64,000 bases of DNA from an uncultured Erythrobacter sp. GTDB lineage: Bacteria; Pseudomonadota; Alphaproteobacteria; Sphingomonadales; Sphingomonadaceae. The notes beneath the pieces are model-generated. The model saw only the letters and a program-made list of their open reading frames with translations, ran no database searches and had not been told where the DNA came from. Location of the stretch: positions 62,001-126,000 of the forward strand of contig CANNBH010000001.1 in the NCBI GenBank assembly GCA_947502815.1, in the 5' to 3' direction. Positions 1 through 7,067 of this stretch are shown here, in pieces. The stretch's first letter is position 1. Every line of letters begins with the position of its first letter. Position numbers and translations under genes: made by a program.

Positions 1-1
1 G

Positions 2-61
2 ACAAAGAGCATCGAGGCCGCGAAAAAGCGAGCGACCATGCGCCGACTTGGGCGATCTTAA
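2..61 (+). CDS. Possible 3' end of a gene entering from the left edge (partial)
   Basis: One forward frame is open from the window edge and stops at TAA 59-61, giving a short basic C-terminus. A bidirectional terminator follows at 84-113 and a minus-strand gene ends at 149, which suits a convergent gene pair. Another forward frame also runs open to 69, so the frame choice is uncertain. No family can be assigned from so few residues. Confidence 0.3.
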   Translation, partial: TKSIEAAKKRATMRRLGRS

Positions 62-83
62 GGGATTAACGGCCAGACAAACA

Positions 84-113
84 AAAACCCCCGCCGATGA
101 AGGCGGGGGTTTT
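84..113. terminator. Bidirectional intrinsic terminator
   Basis: A 12-bp stem (AAAACCCCCGCC at 84-95 with GGCGGGGGTTTT at 102-113) encloses a 6-nt loop. T-rich sequence follows on both strands. It would end the SleB-like gene on the minus strand and any gene arriving from the left on the plus strand. Confidence 0.85.
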
Positions 114-148
114 GTTTTCATCTGAGCAAGCAGCCTGTTGGCTGAGGC

Positions 149-817
149 TCAACGATAGAAAACGTGCGTGTCGATCCGCGCAAGCGGGGTTTTTGCCCGG
201 CTCCAACGTGGTCGGACATAGTTTGCGTGGAAATAGACCGCGTCGGCGGCTTCCGATTCCCACAAACCCTCATGCGCAATCTGTGCGACCGCTTTGGCGC
301 GGTTCCATGCTGCTGACGATGTGTTGATGTTCGGCATGCGGCCACCGCGCACGAACGAGAATTGCGAGCGTTGATAGACCACACCGCAATAGCTGGCAGG
401 CCAGCGGCGATCTTCGGCGCGGTTGATAACAACCTGTGCCACAGCCAACTGACCGGCGAGAGGTTCACCGCGCGATTCAAAATACACAGTGCCGGCAAGG
501 CAGCGCATTTGTTCGGTCAGTTCGGCATCATTGTCGATGAGGCCAACCAATTCGCGCAGCGAGGTGGCTTGAATATCAGATTGTGCAGTTTCATCCGGGT
601 TGGTTTCAGCGAGCGGCTGCACCACTTCTTGCGAAACAAACACGGTTTGATCTGGCATGATTTCGGTCACGGGTGTGACCGGAGCGATTTCGCTTTGCAC
701 GGCCGATTCTTGATCGGTGTCTTGTGCGAAAGCAACAGCGCCATCGGCGCTGGAGAAACTCAAACTTGCCGTCGCCGCAACGGCGACAGCGCTTAGGGAA
801 TAAGTCTTACGACCCAT
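149..817 (-). CDS. SleB-like cell wall hydrolase (Hydrolase_2 family)
   Basis: The 222-residue protein has an N-terminal hydrophobic signal-like segment ending near AFAQ (about residue 31), a 70-residue Ser/Thr/Glu/Pro-rich linker, and a C-terminal SleB/CwlJ-type domain from about 105. The domain keeps the YFESRGE motif with likely catalytic Glu114 and the late YFHANYV motif. In this family the domain cleaves peptidoglycan; the copies outside spore formers are presumed periplasmic cell-wall remodelling enzymes. The gene is the last of the minus-strand series leading from the origin, with a 204-bp gap before it, so it may have its own promoter. The cleavage site and exact bond specificity are inferred. 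Confidence 0.85.
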   Translation of the reverse strand: MGRKTYSLSAVAVAATASLSFSSADGAVAFAQDTDQESAVQSEIAPVTPVTEIMPDQTVFVSQEVVQPLAETNPDETAQSDIQATSLRELVGLIDNDAELTEQMRCLAGTVYFESRGEPLAGQLAVAQVVINRAEDRRWPASYCGVVYQRSQFSFVRGGRMPNINTSSAAWNRAKAVAQIAHEGLWESEAADAVYFHANYVRPRWSRAKTPLARIDTHVFYR

Positions 818-1021
818 GTTTTCTACTGTATCTGCGGTGAGCGAGCTCCGACGCAGGCTTGGACCTGTTGCGAGTGTTTTCGCGGGGTATGAAAGGGGTG
901 ATCCGTTTAGCCTACCGGCTGCCCCCCGTCTGCGTGCCGATCAATCGGCCGTATTGCCGATCTCCTGGCCTCCGCATCTGGAAGCAAGGGCGCAGATAGT
1001 GATAAACTTTTTTACGTCAAG

Positions 1022-1357
1022 TTAACGCGGCAATAGTTCGATGAACCGTTCTGGATTGTCGATATCCACCTCCAAAACCCAAATATCGGGATCTTGCTGG
1101 CTGCGGCGAGTGAGATAGTCGGAAAATTCCGTTGGATTTTCAACGTCTTGTGTTTTCGTCGTAACGAAAGAGCGGGTTCCATCCATCTGAGGCATTCTTT
1201 CGAAAAGCCGAGCGTTCTCACCGCGAAACATGGTTACAATCAAAATGGTTCCAGCGTCGCGTTCACCCTTAGACAGGACCATCGCGGTGCCGCCGTGCGA
1301 TTCGGTGAGGCGAATCAGGCTCGCGATCTCCAGATGCGCTGGAAGCCGGGTGCTCAG
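1022..1357 (-). CDS. DUF1491 family protein with apparent CTG start
   Basis: The protein resembles DUF1491, a small alphaproteobacterial family of unknown function, with blocks ERDAGTILIV, RMPQMDGTRSF and DPDIWVLEVD. The first in-frame ATG (1280-1282) would remove about 25 residues, including RLPAHLEIASLIRL, which looks like the normal family N-terminus. Upstream in this frame there is no ATG, GTG or TTG. The first plausible start is CTG at 1355-1357, overlapping the TGA of the preceding thioesterase gene as CTGA, with AGAGGGA 8 nt upstream. That gives 111 residues. The family match is from memory; the start is inferred from the Shine-Dalgarno site and conserved N-terminus. Confidence 0.75.
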   Translation of the reverse strand: MSTRLPAHLEIASLIRLTESHGGTAMVLSKGERDAGTILIVTMFRGENARLFERMPQMDGTRSFVTTKTQDVENPTEFSDYLTRRSQQDPDIWVLEVDIDNPERFIELLPR

Positions 1358-1809
1358 GCGGAATATCCCTCTAAGCTCGATAGGGCGATGCGGGATCGCA
1401 TGAATGTGCCCGTGCCGCGGCCTATTTCATCGCCTTCGCTGTCTATCAGCCGAGATTCTGCCACCAGCACGCGCCTTTTCCCGCTAACCCAGCGCCCTTC
1501 GGCGATAACTTCGCCTTCGCGCACCGGTTTGGTGAAATGCAGGTTGAAACTGGTGGTGAGCAGAAAACGATCCGTCGCCAGCGTGTTTGCCGCGTAAAAC
1601 GCCGCATCATCAAGCATTTTGAAGTAGATCGTGCCATGCGCCGCGCCCGCTGCGTGATACACATCAGGCGTTATGGTGAAGGTGAGGCGTGAATGCCCTT
1701 CGCTGGGGATCTCAAGCCGTGACGAAAAGACCTGGTTGACCGGGGCGGACTGATACAACCGTTCCAGCGCCCGGTGGTGAAGGTCCGCTCCAGCAGGCTT
1801 GGCCGCCAT
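1354..1809 (-). CDS. PaaI-like hotdog-fold thioesterase
   Basis: The 151-residue protein has the size and pattern of a single-domain PaaI/4HBT thioesterase. It has the HAAGAAHGTIYFKMLDD segment (about 53-69), which matches the hotdog long helix and active-site region, and a second strand block with HFTKPVREGEVIAEG. Family members hydrolyse acyl-CoA thioesters in the cytoplasm; the substrate cannot be read from the sequence. The gene starts 2 nt after the ptsN stop and overlaps the start of the DUF1491 gene, so the three are probably one transcript. Confidence 0.8.
   Translation of the reverse strand: MAAKPAGADLHHRALERLYQSAPVNQVFSSRLEIPSEGHSRLTFTITPDVYHAAGAAHGTIYFKMLDDAAFYAANTLATDRFLLTTSFNLHFTKPVREGEVIAEGRWVSGKRRVLVAESRLIDSEGDEIGRGTGTFMRSRIALSSLEGYSA
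1366..1372 (-). promoter_or_regulatory. Shine-Dalgarno site supporting a CTG start
   Basis: AGAGGGA on the minus strand lies 8 nt before the CTG at 1355-1357, inside the end of the thioesterase gene. It supports translational coupling and the use of CTG as start for the DUF1491 gene. Confidence 0.55.
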
Positions 1810-1811
1810 TC

Positions 1812-2273
1812 TTAGGCAGCAACCCGCAAGAGTTGATTGGTCAAAACCGCAAAGACGGCTTCTGCATCGGCGGCATCGGTCAAACGATTGATCATCGTTT
1901 CATCGCGCACAAGCCGGGAAATCGCTGCGAGCGCGTGAAGGTGAGTCGCGCCAGCATTCTCTGGCGACACCAAACCAAACACGAAAGAGACGGGAATGCC
2001 GTCTGCAGCCTTATAATCAACCGGGTGTTCCAGCTTAAGCAGCGCCATCGTTGGGCGGTTTACCGCAGCGCTGCGGCAATGGGGTATGGCCACACCCCGG
2101 CCAAAACCGGTGCTGCCCAATGCTTCTCGCTGCTCAAGCCCTTCGAGAACATCATCGGCGTTGAGACCGTAGACATTGGCGTAAAGCGCGGAAATCTGTG
2201 TCAAAATCTGGCCAGCGGATTCCGGGCGCGCAAAAGCGACGGCCTCCGGCACAAGTTTAATATTTACGTCCAT
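1812..2273 (-). CDS. ptsN: Nitrogen PTS regulatory protein EIIA-Ntr
   Basis: The 153-residue protein matches PTS EIIA type-2 (fructose-family) domains, with the phosphorylation motif GVAIPHCRS placing the active His at residue 65. In the PTS-Ntr chain the protein takes phosphate from NPr and regulates partner proteins rather than carrying sugar. It lies downstream of hpf, a linkage common in Proteobacteria, where rpoN is often nearby; rpoN is not in this window. A short palindrome sits 29-44 nt before the start. Confidence 0.9.
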   Translation of the reverse strand: MDVNIKLVPEAVAFARPESAGQILTQISALYANVYGLNADDVLEGLEQREALGSTGFGRGVAIPHCRSAAVNRPTMALLKLEHPVDYKAADGIPVSFVFGLVSPENAGATHLHALAAISRLVRDETMINRLTDAADAEAVFAVLTNQLLRVAA

Positions 2274-2301
2274 TACAAACTCGAAATCCCAATCAAGTCT
2301 T

Positions 2302-2317
2302 GTCCTGCAAGCAGGAC
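2302..2317. repeat. 16-bp palindrome upstream of ptsN
   Basis: GTCCTGC-AA-GCAGGAC is a perfect 7-bp inverted repeat with a 2-nt centre, 29-44 nt upstream of the ptsN start. It could be an operator or a small RNA hairpin. No T-run follows, so it is not an obvious terminator. Confidence 0.4.
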
Positions 2318-2447
2318 TGGGGCTCCCAACAACAATGCTTTGCGCCGCAAAAGGGGTGCTGCGCGCGAGCCAAAAATTGTTGGGTTGGACCGATCATTTA
2401 CCCCACAGCTCCCTACCGTGGTCAGATCTTTTTTGGTCCCAGCGGGC

Positions 2448-3011
2448 TTAAACGCGTGGTTCGACCCAACCGATCGAACCGTCTGCGCGGCGATAAACCA
2501 TATTATGCCTGCCAGTGCCAGCATTTTTGAAAAACAGGGCAGGTGTATCGCGCAGATCGAGCATCATCACTGCATCGGCGACGCTGCTTTCAGGGACATC
2601 AACGCTGGTCTCTGCAATGATCGGCGGCGCATCGGCGACAACTTCTTGCTCAGGCTCTTCGACTGCAAAGATTGTGTAAGCTGCCTCCTCCTCGGATCGA
2701 ACCTGCATGGCCCGTTCGTGCCTGTCAGTCAGCCGGCGTTTGTACCGGCGCAGCTGTTTTTCGATTTTGGTGACCGAATTGTCGAGCGCAAGATGCGCGT
2801 CATTGGCCTTGCCGCTGGCCTTTAGGATCATTCCATGGGTGACATGAGTCACGATGTCACAGGTGAAAGAACCGCCGGATTTACCAAACGTCACATGCGA
2901 TGAAATTGCGCGGTCGAAATATTTCTCAACTATCCCCTCCAGCCGGTCAGATGCATGTTCCTGAAGCGCTGCTCCAGTTTCAACTTGGTGTCCCGAAATG
3001 CGGATATCCAT
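2448..3011 (-). CDS. hpf: Ribosome hibernation-promoting factor, long form
   Basis: The 187-residue protein begins MDIRISGHQVETGAAL and carries an S30AE domain over about residues 1-105, a variable acidic linker, and a C-terminal module ending FKNAGTGRHNMVYRRADG plus a short tail. The two-domain layout is that of long HPF, which dimerises 70S ribosomes into inactive 100S particles during starvation. The gene precedes ptsN by about 175 bp on the same strand. Confidence 0.9.
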   Translation of the reverse strand: MDIRISGHQVETGAALQEHASDRLEGIVEKYFDRAISSHVTFGKSGGSFTCDIVTHVTHGMILKASGKANDAHLALDNSVTKIEKQLRRYKRRLTDRHERAMQVRSEEEAAYTIFAVEEPEQEVVADAPPIIAETSVDVPESSVADAVMMLDLRDTPALFFKNAGTGRHNMVYRRADGSIGWVEPRV

Positions 3012-3059
3012 GTGCGCGGTTTCTCCTTTGCGTAGCGGCTGAGCGGGGTTGTGTTTGTT

Positions 3060-3761
3060 TTATCGGACCCAAGCAGCGTCCTTTATCCCGGCAATAAACT
3101 CTGAATGGCGGGCCAATTCCGCCGGTGAGGCCGTGTGCGGCCGTGCTTCGCGGCGCGGCCGATCGGTTTTGGGTGCTGGTTTGGCGATCTTAGCTGCATC
3201 ATTGCTGTTTTCATGAGCCGCTGCCTCTGCCGCCAACTCCAATCCAATTTGGCGGCCACCGGTAAGTTCGACATAAACCTGCGCGAGCAATTCGGCATCA
3301 AGCAGCGCGCCGTGTTTTACCCGGTGGCTGCGATCAACCCCGTATCGGGTGCACAAAGCATCCAGCGACAACTTGGCGCCGGGATGTTTCTTGCGCGCTA
3401 TCGCAACCGTATCGACCATTCGGTCCATAGAGATTGGTTCTTGGCTAATCCGCACGAGTTCAGAATTGAGAAAACCGAAATCGAACGAAGCGTTGTGCGC
3501 AACCAGCGGCGCATCGCCCAAAAATTCGATCAATTCAGCAAAGGTGTCTTTGAAAAGAGGCTTTCCCGAAAGAAATTCACGCGACAATCCATGCACTGCT
3601 TCGGCAGCGGCGGGCATATCGCGTTCGGGATTGTAATAGGCATGGAAGGATTGGCCTGTTTCGACCCGTCCGATCATCTCAACACAGCCAATTTCAACCA
3701 TTCGGTCCCCGGTTTTGGGATCCAGACCGGTCGTTTCAGTGTCGAATATAACTTCGCGCAT
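3060..3761 (-). CDS. dnaQ: DNA polymerase III epsilon subunit (3'-5' proofreading exonuclease)
   Basis: The 233-residue protein has all DEDDh exonuclease motifs: ExoI FDTETTGLD with Asp7 and Glu9, ExoII HNASFD with Asp94, and ExoIII with His150 and Asp155 (HGALLDAE). The catalytic domain covers about residues 1-175. The C-terminal tail is Lys/Pro/Ala rich and likely contains the polymerase alpha-binding segment. The enzyme proofreads the replicative polymerase. It lies 48 bp downstream of coaE. Confidence 0.93.
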   Translation of the reverse strand: MREVIFDTETTGLDPKTGDRMVEIGCVEMIGRVETGQSFHAYYNPERDMPAAAEAVHGLSREFLSGKPLFKDTFAELIEFLGDAPLVAHNASFDFGFLNSELVRISQEPISMDRMVDTVAIARKKHPGAKLSLDALCTRYGVDRSHRVKHGALLDAELLAQVYVELTGGRQIGLELAAEAAAHENSNDAAKIAKPAPKTDRPRREARPHTASPAELARHSEFIAGIKDAAWVR

Positions 3762-3809
3762 TTGCAGTGTTATTCACCCATGAACGCGCAAGCGCAAGGG
3801 GAATAGCCA

Positions 3810-4430
3810 CTATTCGCCGCGCAATTTCGCAATCAACCGCGCCACCTGCGCCTGGGTTTCGGCAAGGGTTGTGCCTGTATCAATGACATAATCGGCACGG
3901 CTGCGTTTTTCCGCATCGGGGGTTTGAAGGCCCAAGATGTGCTCAAATTTTTCCGCTGTCATGCCGGGCCGGGCAAGGACACGTTCGCGCTGAATTTCAG
4001 CTGGTGCGGACACCACCACAACCACATCGACACCCGCATGGCCGCCCCCTTCAAACAACAGTGGAATATCGAACAGGATCAGCGGTGCGTCGCTGTTGTC
4101 GGTGAGAAATTGCGCACGCTTTTGACCCACCGCTGGGTGCACAATCCCTTCAAGCGCGGCGAGTTTTTCCTTATCGGCAAAAACCAATTGGCCCAAAGCC
4201 TCTCGATCCACGCCGTCTGGGCCGGTTGATCCGGGAAAGGCCTTTTCGATGGCGGGGATCAACTCTCCGCCAGGCCCTTGCATGGCGCGCACTTCGGCAT
4301 CGGCGTCGAAAATCGGAACGCCAGCCGCCTCAAACATCGACGCCGTGGTTGATTTGCCCATTCCGATTGAGCCGGTGAGACCAATTATGACGGGTTTACC
4401 GTCCTTTGAGGCGGGGTCTGCATCTTTCAT
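3810..4430 (-). CDS. coaE: Dephospho-CoA kinase
   Basis: The 206-residue protein has an N-terminal P-loop, GLTGSIGMGKST (17-28), and the family block PIFDADAEVRAM. It catalyses the last step of coenzyme A synthesis, the ATP-dependent phosphorylation of dephospho-CoA. Its ATG overlaps the aroE stop by 4 nt, which suggests translational coupling in the ppsR-maf-aroE-coaE series. Length is typical. Confidence 0.93.
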   Translation of the reverse strand: MKDADPASKDGKPVIIGLTGSIGMGKSTTASMFEAAGVPIFDADAEVRAMQGPGGELIPAIEKAFPGSTGPDGVDREALGQLVFADKEKLAALEGIVHPAVGQKRAQFLTDNSDAPLILFDIPLLFEGGGHAGVDVVVVVSAPAEIQRERVLARPGMTAEKFEHILGLQTPDAEKRSRADYVIDTGTTLAETQAQVARLIAKLRGE

Positions 4431-5281
4431 CGATTCAGCACTTCCATCAATTCACCATCATATTCGCGCGGGGGAGCTGTTCCAAAAAACGCTTCAAACG
4501 CGATGGCCGCCTGCCCGATCAGCATCGCAAAACCATTGATGGTGGGATGGCCTGCATCGCGGGCCCCTTGCAAAAAGGGCGTTTCCAGCGGGCTGGTCAC
4601 GATATCATAGGCGATGCTGCCTGGTGGGGCGTGGCTCCAATGGAATTGCAAAGGCGGGTTGCCGTGCATACCGAGTGGAGATGCGTTGATGACCAGATCG
4701 AGACATTGATCACGGTCATCAAAGGCAAAATCGGTGGCTTCAGAAAAATGCGATAGCGGGGCAGCGTGATGCTCCCCCTTGGGTGCCAGCTCATCGAGCA
4801 TGGCGCGCGCCTTTTCCGGGTTGCGCCCAGCCAACACGAGAGTGAATCCATGATTGGCAAGCGCAGCGACGATCGCTCGCGCAGCCCCGCCCGTTCCAAG
4901 AATGCGCGCCATGCGAAACAGATGTGTTTCCGCCAGCTTGGATTGCAACGGTTCAAGGAAACCGCCTCCATCGGTGTTGAAACCTTTGAGTGTGCCATCC
5001 GCTTGTTTGACCACCGTGTTCACCGCGGCCAATTTTTCAGCAGTTGGGTCCAGCGCGTCGAGATGAGCAATGATCGCCTGCTTGTGCGGCATCGTCACAT
5101 TGCAGCCGATCCATGCGCGGTTGGCCCGCCCGGCGTCCAGATATTCCGCCAATCCATCAGAATGAACCAAAGTGCTGGAATATTCGCCCGAAAGGCCGAG
5201 TTTCTTGAGCCAAAACCCGTGAATCAGCGGGGATTTGGAGTGCGCTATAGGATCGCCGATTACATGCGTTTGGGTGATCAT
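4427..5281 (-). CDS. aroE: Shikimate dehydrogenase
   Basis: The 284-residue protein shows the substrate-binding SKSPLIHG motif (16-22), the catalytic Lys67 in NVTMPHKQ, Asp104 in FNTDGGGF, and the NADP-binding loop GTGGAARAI (about 129-137). It reduces 3-dehydroshikimate to shikimate with NADPH in aromatic amino acid synthesis. It overlaps maf upstream and coaE downstream by 4 nt each. Confidence 0.94.
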   Translation of the reverse strand: MITQTHVIGDPIAHSKSPLIHGFWLKKLGLSGEYSSTLVHSDGLAEYLDAGRANRAWIGCNVTMPHKQAIIAHLDALDPTAEKLAAVNTVVKQADGTLKGFNTDGGGFLEPLQSKLAETHLFRMARILGTGGAARAIVAALANHGFTLVLAGRNPEKARAMLDELAPKGEHHAAPLSHFSEATDFAFDDRDQCLDLVINASPLGMHGNPPLQFHWSHAPPGSIAYDIVTSPLETPFLQGARDAGHPTINGFAMLIGQAAIAFEAFFGTAPPREYDGELMEVLNR

Positions 5282-5874
5282 CGCAGCAAGACTTCCTGTT
5301 CACGCAACGCGTCCAAAACCGGGATCAACGGCATGCCAAGGACAGTGAACTGATCGCCCTCGATCCGGTCAAACAACTGGACCCCCATCGCCTCAATTCG
5401 GAAACAGCCCACAGTGAACCCAATCTCGGGCCACTCTTGATCGAGATAACTCTCAATGAAATCATCGGACAATTCGCGCACGGTTAGACGGGCGCAGTCT
5501 GTGTGACTCCATTCACAAGTATCGCCGCAGACCAAAGCCGCCGCGCTGTGCAATTCCATCACTTTGCCTGAAAAGAAGCGCAGATGGTCGGCCGCATTTT
5601 CACGCGATGTTGGTTTGTCGAAACGCTGGCCAGCAACCACCACCAAAGAATCGCTTCCCAAAACCAAAGCGGGTGGGTTTTGGCGCGCCACAGCGGCGGC
5701 TTTGGCAACGCTCAGCGCCTCGGCAATTTCGGGCGCCGTTGCGCCGCGCAGGCTTTCTTCGATTGCGCGTTCATCGCAATCAGCGGGAATGGCCTCATAG
5801 GAAACGCCAGCCGCATCCAACATGGCGCGGCGAGAGCTTGATTTCGAAGCCAATATAAGGGGGGAGGAAGTCAT
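5278..5874 (-). CDS. maf: Maf-like nucleoside triphosphate pyrophosphatase
   Basis: The 198-residue protein starts with the Maf signature LILASKSSSRRAMLDAAG and has the LGSDSLVVV block. Maf proteins hydrolyse non-canonical or modified nucleoside triphosphates. The YhdE and YceF subgroups differ in base preference, and I cannot assign one by eye. The gene is coupled by ATGA overlaps to ppsR upstream and aroE downstream. Confidence 0.9.
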   Translation of the reverse strand: MTSSPLILASKSSSRRAMLDAAGVSYEAIPADCDERAIEESLRGATAPEIAEALSVAKAAAVARQNPPALVLGSDSLVVVAGQRFDKPTSRENAADHLRFFSGKVMELHSAAALVCGDTCEWSHTDCARLTVRELSDDFIESYLDQEWPEIGFTVGCFRIEAMGVQLFDRIEGDQFTVLGMPLIPVLDALREQEVLLR

Positions 5875-6716
5875 ATTGGCTTCGACACCCCACCCACCGG
5901 ACGCTCACGCCGCGCGCGCTCTTGCACAAGGCGGATAATCGCAGCGGCGCTTTCCTCAATCGATCGGCGCGTCACATCAATCACCGGCCAGCCATTGTCG
6001 GCAAACATCCGCCGGGCAAATTGCAGTTCATTTTTCACACGGTCATTGTCGACATAGGACGTCTCTGTCCCTTCATTCAGCGACAAAAGCCGGTTTCGGC
6101 GAATTTGAACAAGCCGTTCTGGCGCAGTGGTGAGACCGACAACCAAAGGGTGGCGCAATCCAAACAGAGCTTTGGGGGGAGGGCTCTCCACCACCAAGGG
6201 AATGTTGGCGACCTTATAACCGCGGTTGGCAAGATAGATGCTCGTGGGCGTTTTGGAACTGCGCGAAACACCGGCAAGGACGATATCGGCGTCCTCCCAA
6301 TCTTCATGCGCGATCCCATCATCATGCGCGATCGTGTATTGAATAGCATCCACGCGTTTAAAATAGTCAGCATCCATGATGTGCTGCCGGCCGGGGCGAC
6401 CATGTGCCTCTTGCCCCAGTTGCGATTCCAACGCCGCCGTAACCTGATCCAAAACCGGAACAGCCGGCAGGCCGAGATGGCGGCAATGCTCTTCGAGGCG
6501 GGCCCGCGTTTCCGGATTGACGAGAGTGAACAGGACCAGGCCTGGGTTATCGGCCAAATCCGGAACGATCCGGTCCAGATGTTGACGCGAACGCACCATC
6601 GGCCAAAAATGCCGCGCGACGATGGGGTCATCAAATTGCGCGAGCGCGGCTTTGGCGATCATCTCCAAGGTCTCTCCGGTGGAATCGGAGACGAGGTGCA
6701 GATTCAAGCGGTTCAT
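5871..6716 (-). CDS. ppsR: Pyruvate, water dikinase / pyruvate phosphate dikinase regulatory protein (kinase-phosphorylase)
   Basis: I start the protein at the ATG at 6714-6716 (MNRLNLHLVSDSTGETLEM), the usual family N-terminus, giving 281 residues. An earlier start would run into the origin region. The P-loop-like GVSRSSKTPTS lies at about 149-159. DUF299 proteins both phosphorylate, using ADP, and dephosphorylate a Thr on PEP synthase or PPDK, switching gluconeogenic flux. It is the first gene left of the origin and overlaps maf by 4 nt. Whether the target is PpsA or PpdK cannot be decided here. Confidence 0.9.
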   Translation of the reverse strand: MNRLNLHLVSDSTGETLEMIAKAALAQFDDPIVARHFWPMVRSRQHLDRIVPDLADNPGLVLFTLVNPETRARLEEHCRHLGLPAVPVLDQVTAALESQLGQEAHGRPGRQHIMDADYFKRVDAIQYTIAHDDGIAHEDWEDADIVLAGVSRSSKTPTSIYLANRGYKVANIPLVVESPPPKALFGLRHPLVVGLTTAPERLVQIRRNRLLSLNEGTETSYVDNDRVKNELQFARRMFADNGWPVIDVTRRSIEESAAAIIRLVQERARRERPVGGVSKPI

Positions 6717-6946
6717 GGCGGTGATTCGGCTGCTACTCTTTGGTTGGTGCGGGGGTTGATACGGGCTTGTGGATAGTGACGGGCATAAACCACGGGAAAG
6801 AACGGTCGACAAGCATGGGACAGAAATTCATCCGCGCTACCCGTGTTTTCGTCTCAATCTTTTTCTACAGAATCTGAGTGATGTCGACAGGCTGGGGAGA
6901 GCGTGGATAGATCGCGCTTGACCCAACAAAGCTGCGGATTCGCGCA

Positions 6947-6955
6947 TGTGCATAA
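6947..6955 (-). promoter_or_regulatory. Perfect DnaA box
   Basis: TTATGCACA on the minus strand matches the consensus TTATNCACA exactly. It is the strongest of four boxes in the ppsR-hemE gap. Confidence 0.75.
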
Positions 6956-7032
6956 CCATCGGATTATCGGGACAAATCCGGTTTCTGGCGGCAATCCCCA
7001 CTATCCACAGGACCAACAGACTCCAACAAACC

Positions 7033-7058
7033 TTTTAAATATATAATTTATTTGATTA
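7033..7058. other. A/T-rich tract, likely DNA unwinding element
   Basis: Twenty-five of 26 bases are A or T in otherwise GC-rich surroundings. The tract lies 24 bp right of the last DnaA box and directly before the hemE ribosome-binding site (AGAGGA, 7058-7063). It may also contribute to the hemE promoter. Confidence 0.65.
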
Positions 7059-7067
7059 GAGGAACGA

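Larger units (their letters stand above)
6717..7067. other. oriC: Putative chromosomal replication origin (oriC)
   Basis: This 351-bp gene-free stretch between divergent ppsR and hemE holds a perfect DnaA box TTATGCACA (minus strand, 6947-6955). Near-perfect boxes are CTATCCACA at 6768-6776 (minus) and 7001-7009 (plus), and CTATCCACG at 6902-6910 (minus). An A/T tract at 7033-7058 follows. GANTC sites lie at 6723, 6870, 6937 and 7019, with two more just inside ppsR at 6682 and 6701. Caulobacter and other alphaproteobacterial origins lie beside hemE, and parS plus parAB follow within about 10 kb. All genes to the left point away. I see no convincing CtrA boxes. Confidence 0.8.

Noticed and set aside
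2345..2386. Possible sigma-54 promoter before ptsN (GG and GC about 10 bp apart)
   Set aside because: Only a weak match to the -24/-12 consensus; GC-rich DNA gives such spacing by chance.
1833..2825. Long plus-strand open frame over ptsN and hpf
   Set aside because: Antisense shadow of two well-supported genes; no ribosome site or family match.
5922..6776. Plus-strand open frame opposite ppsR
   Set aside because: Shadow of ppsR with no recognisable domain; its 3' end would enter the origin.
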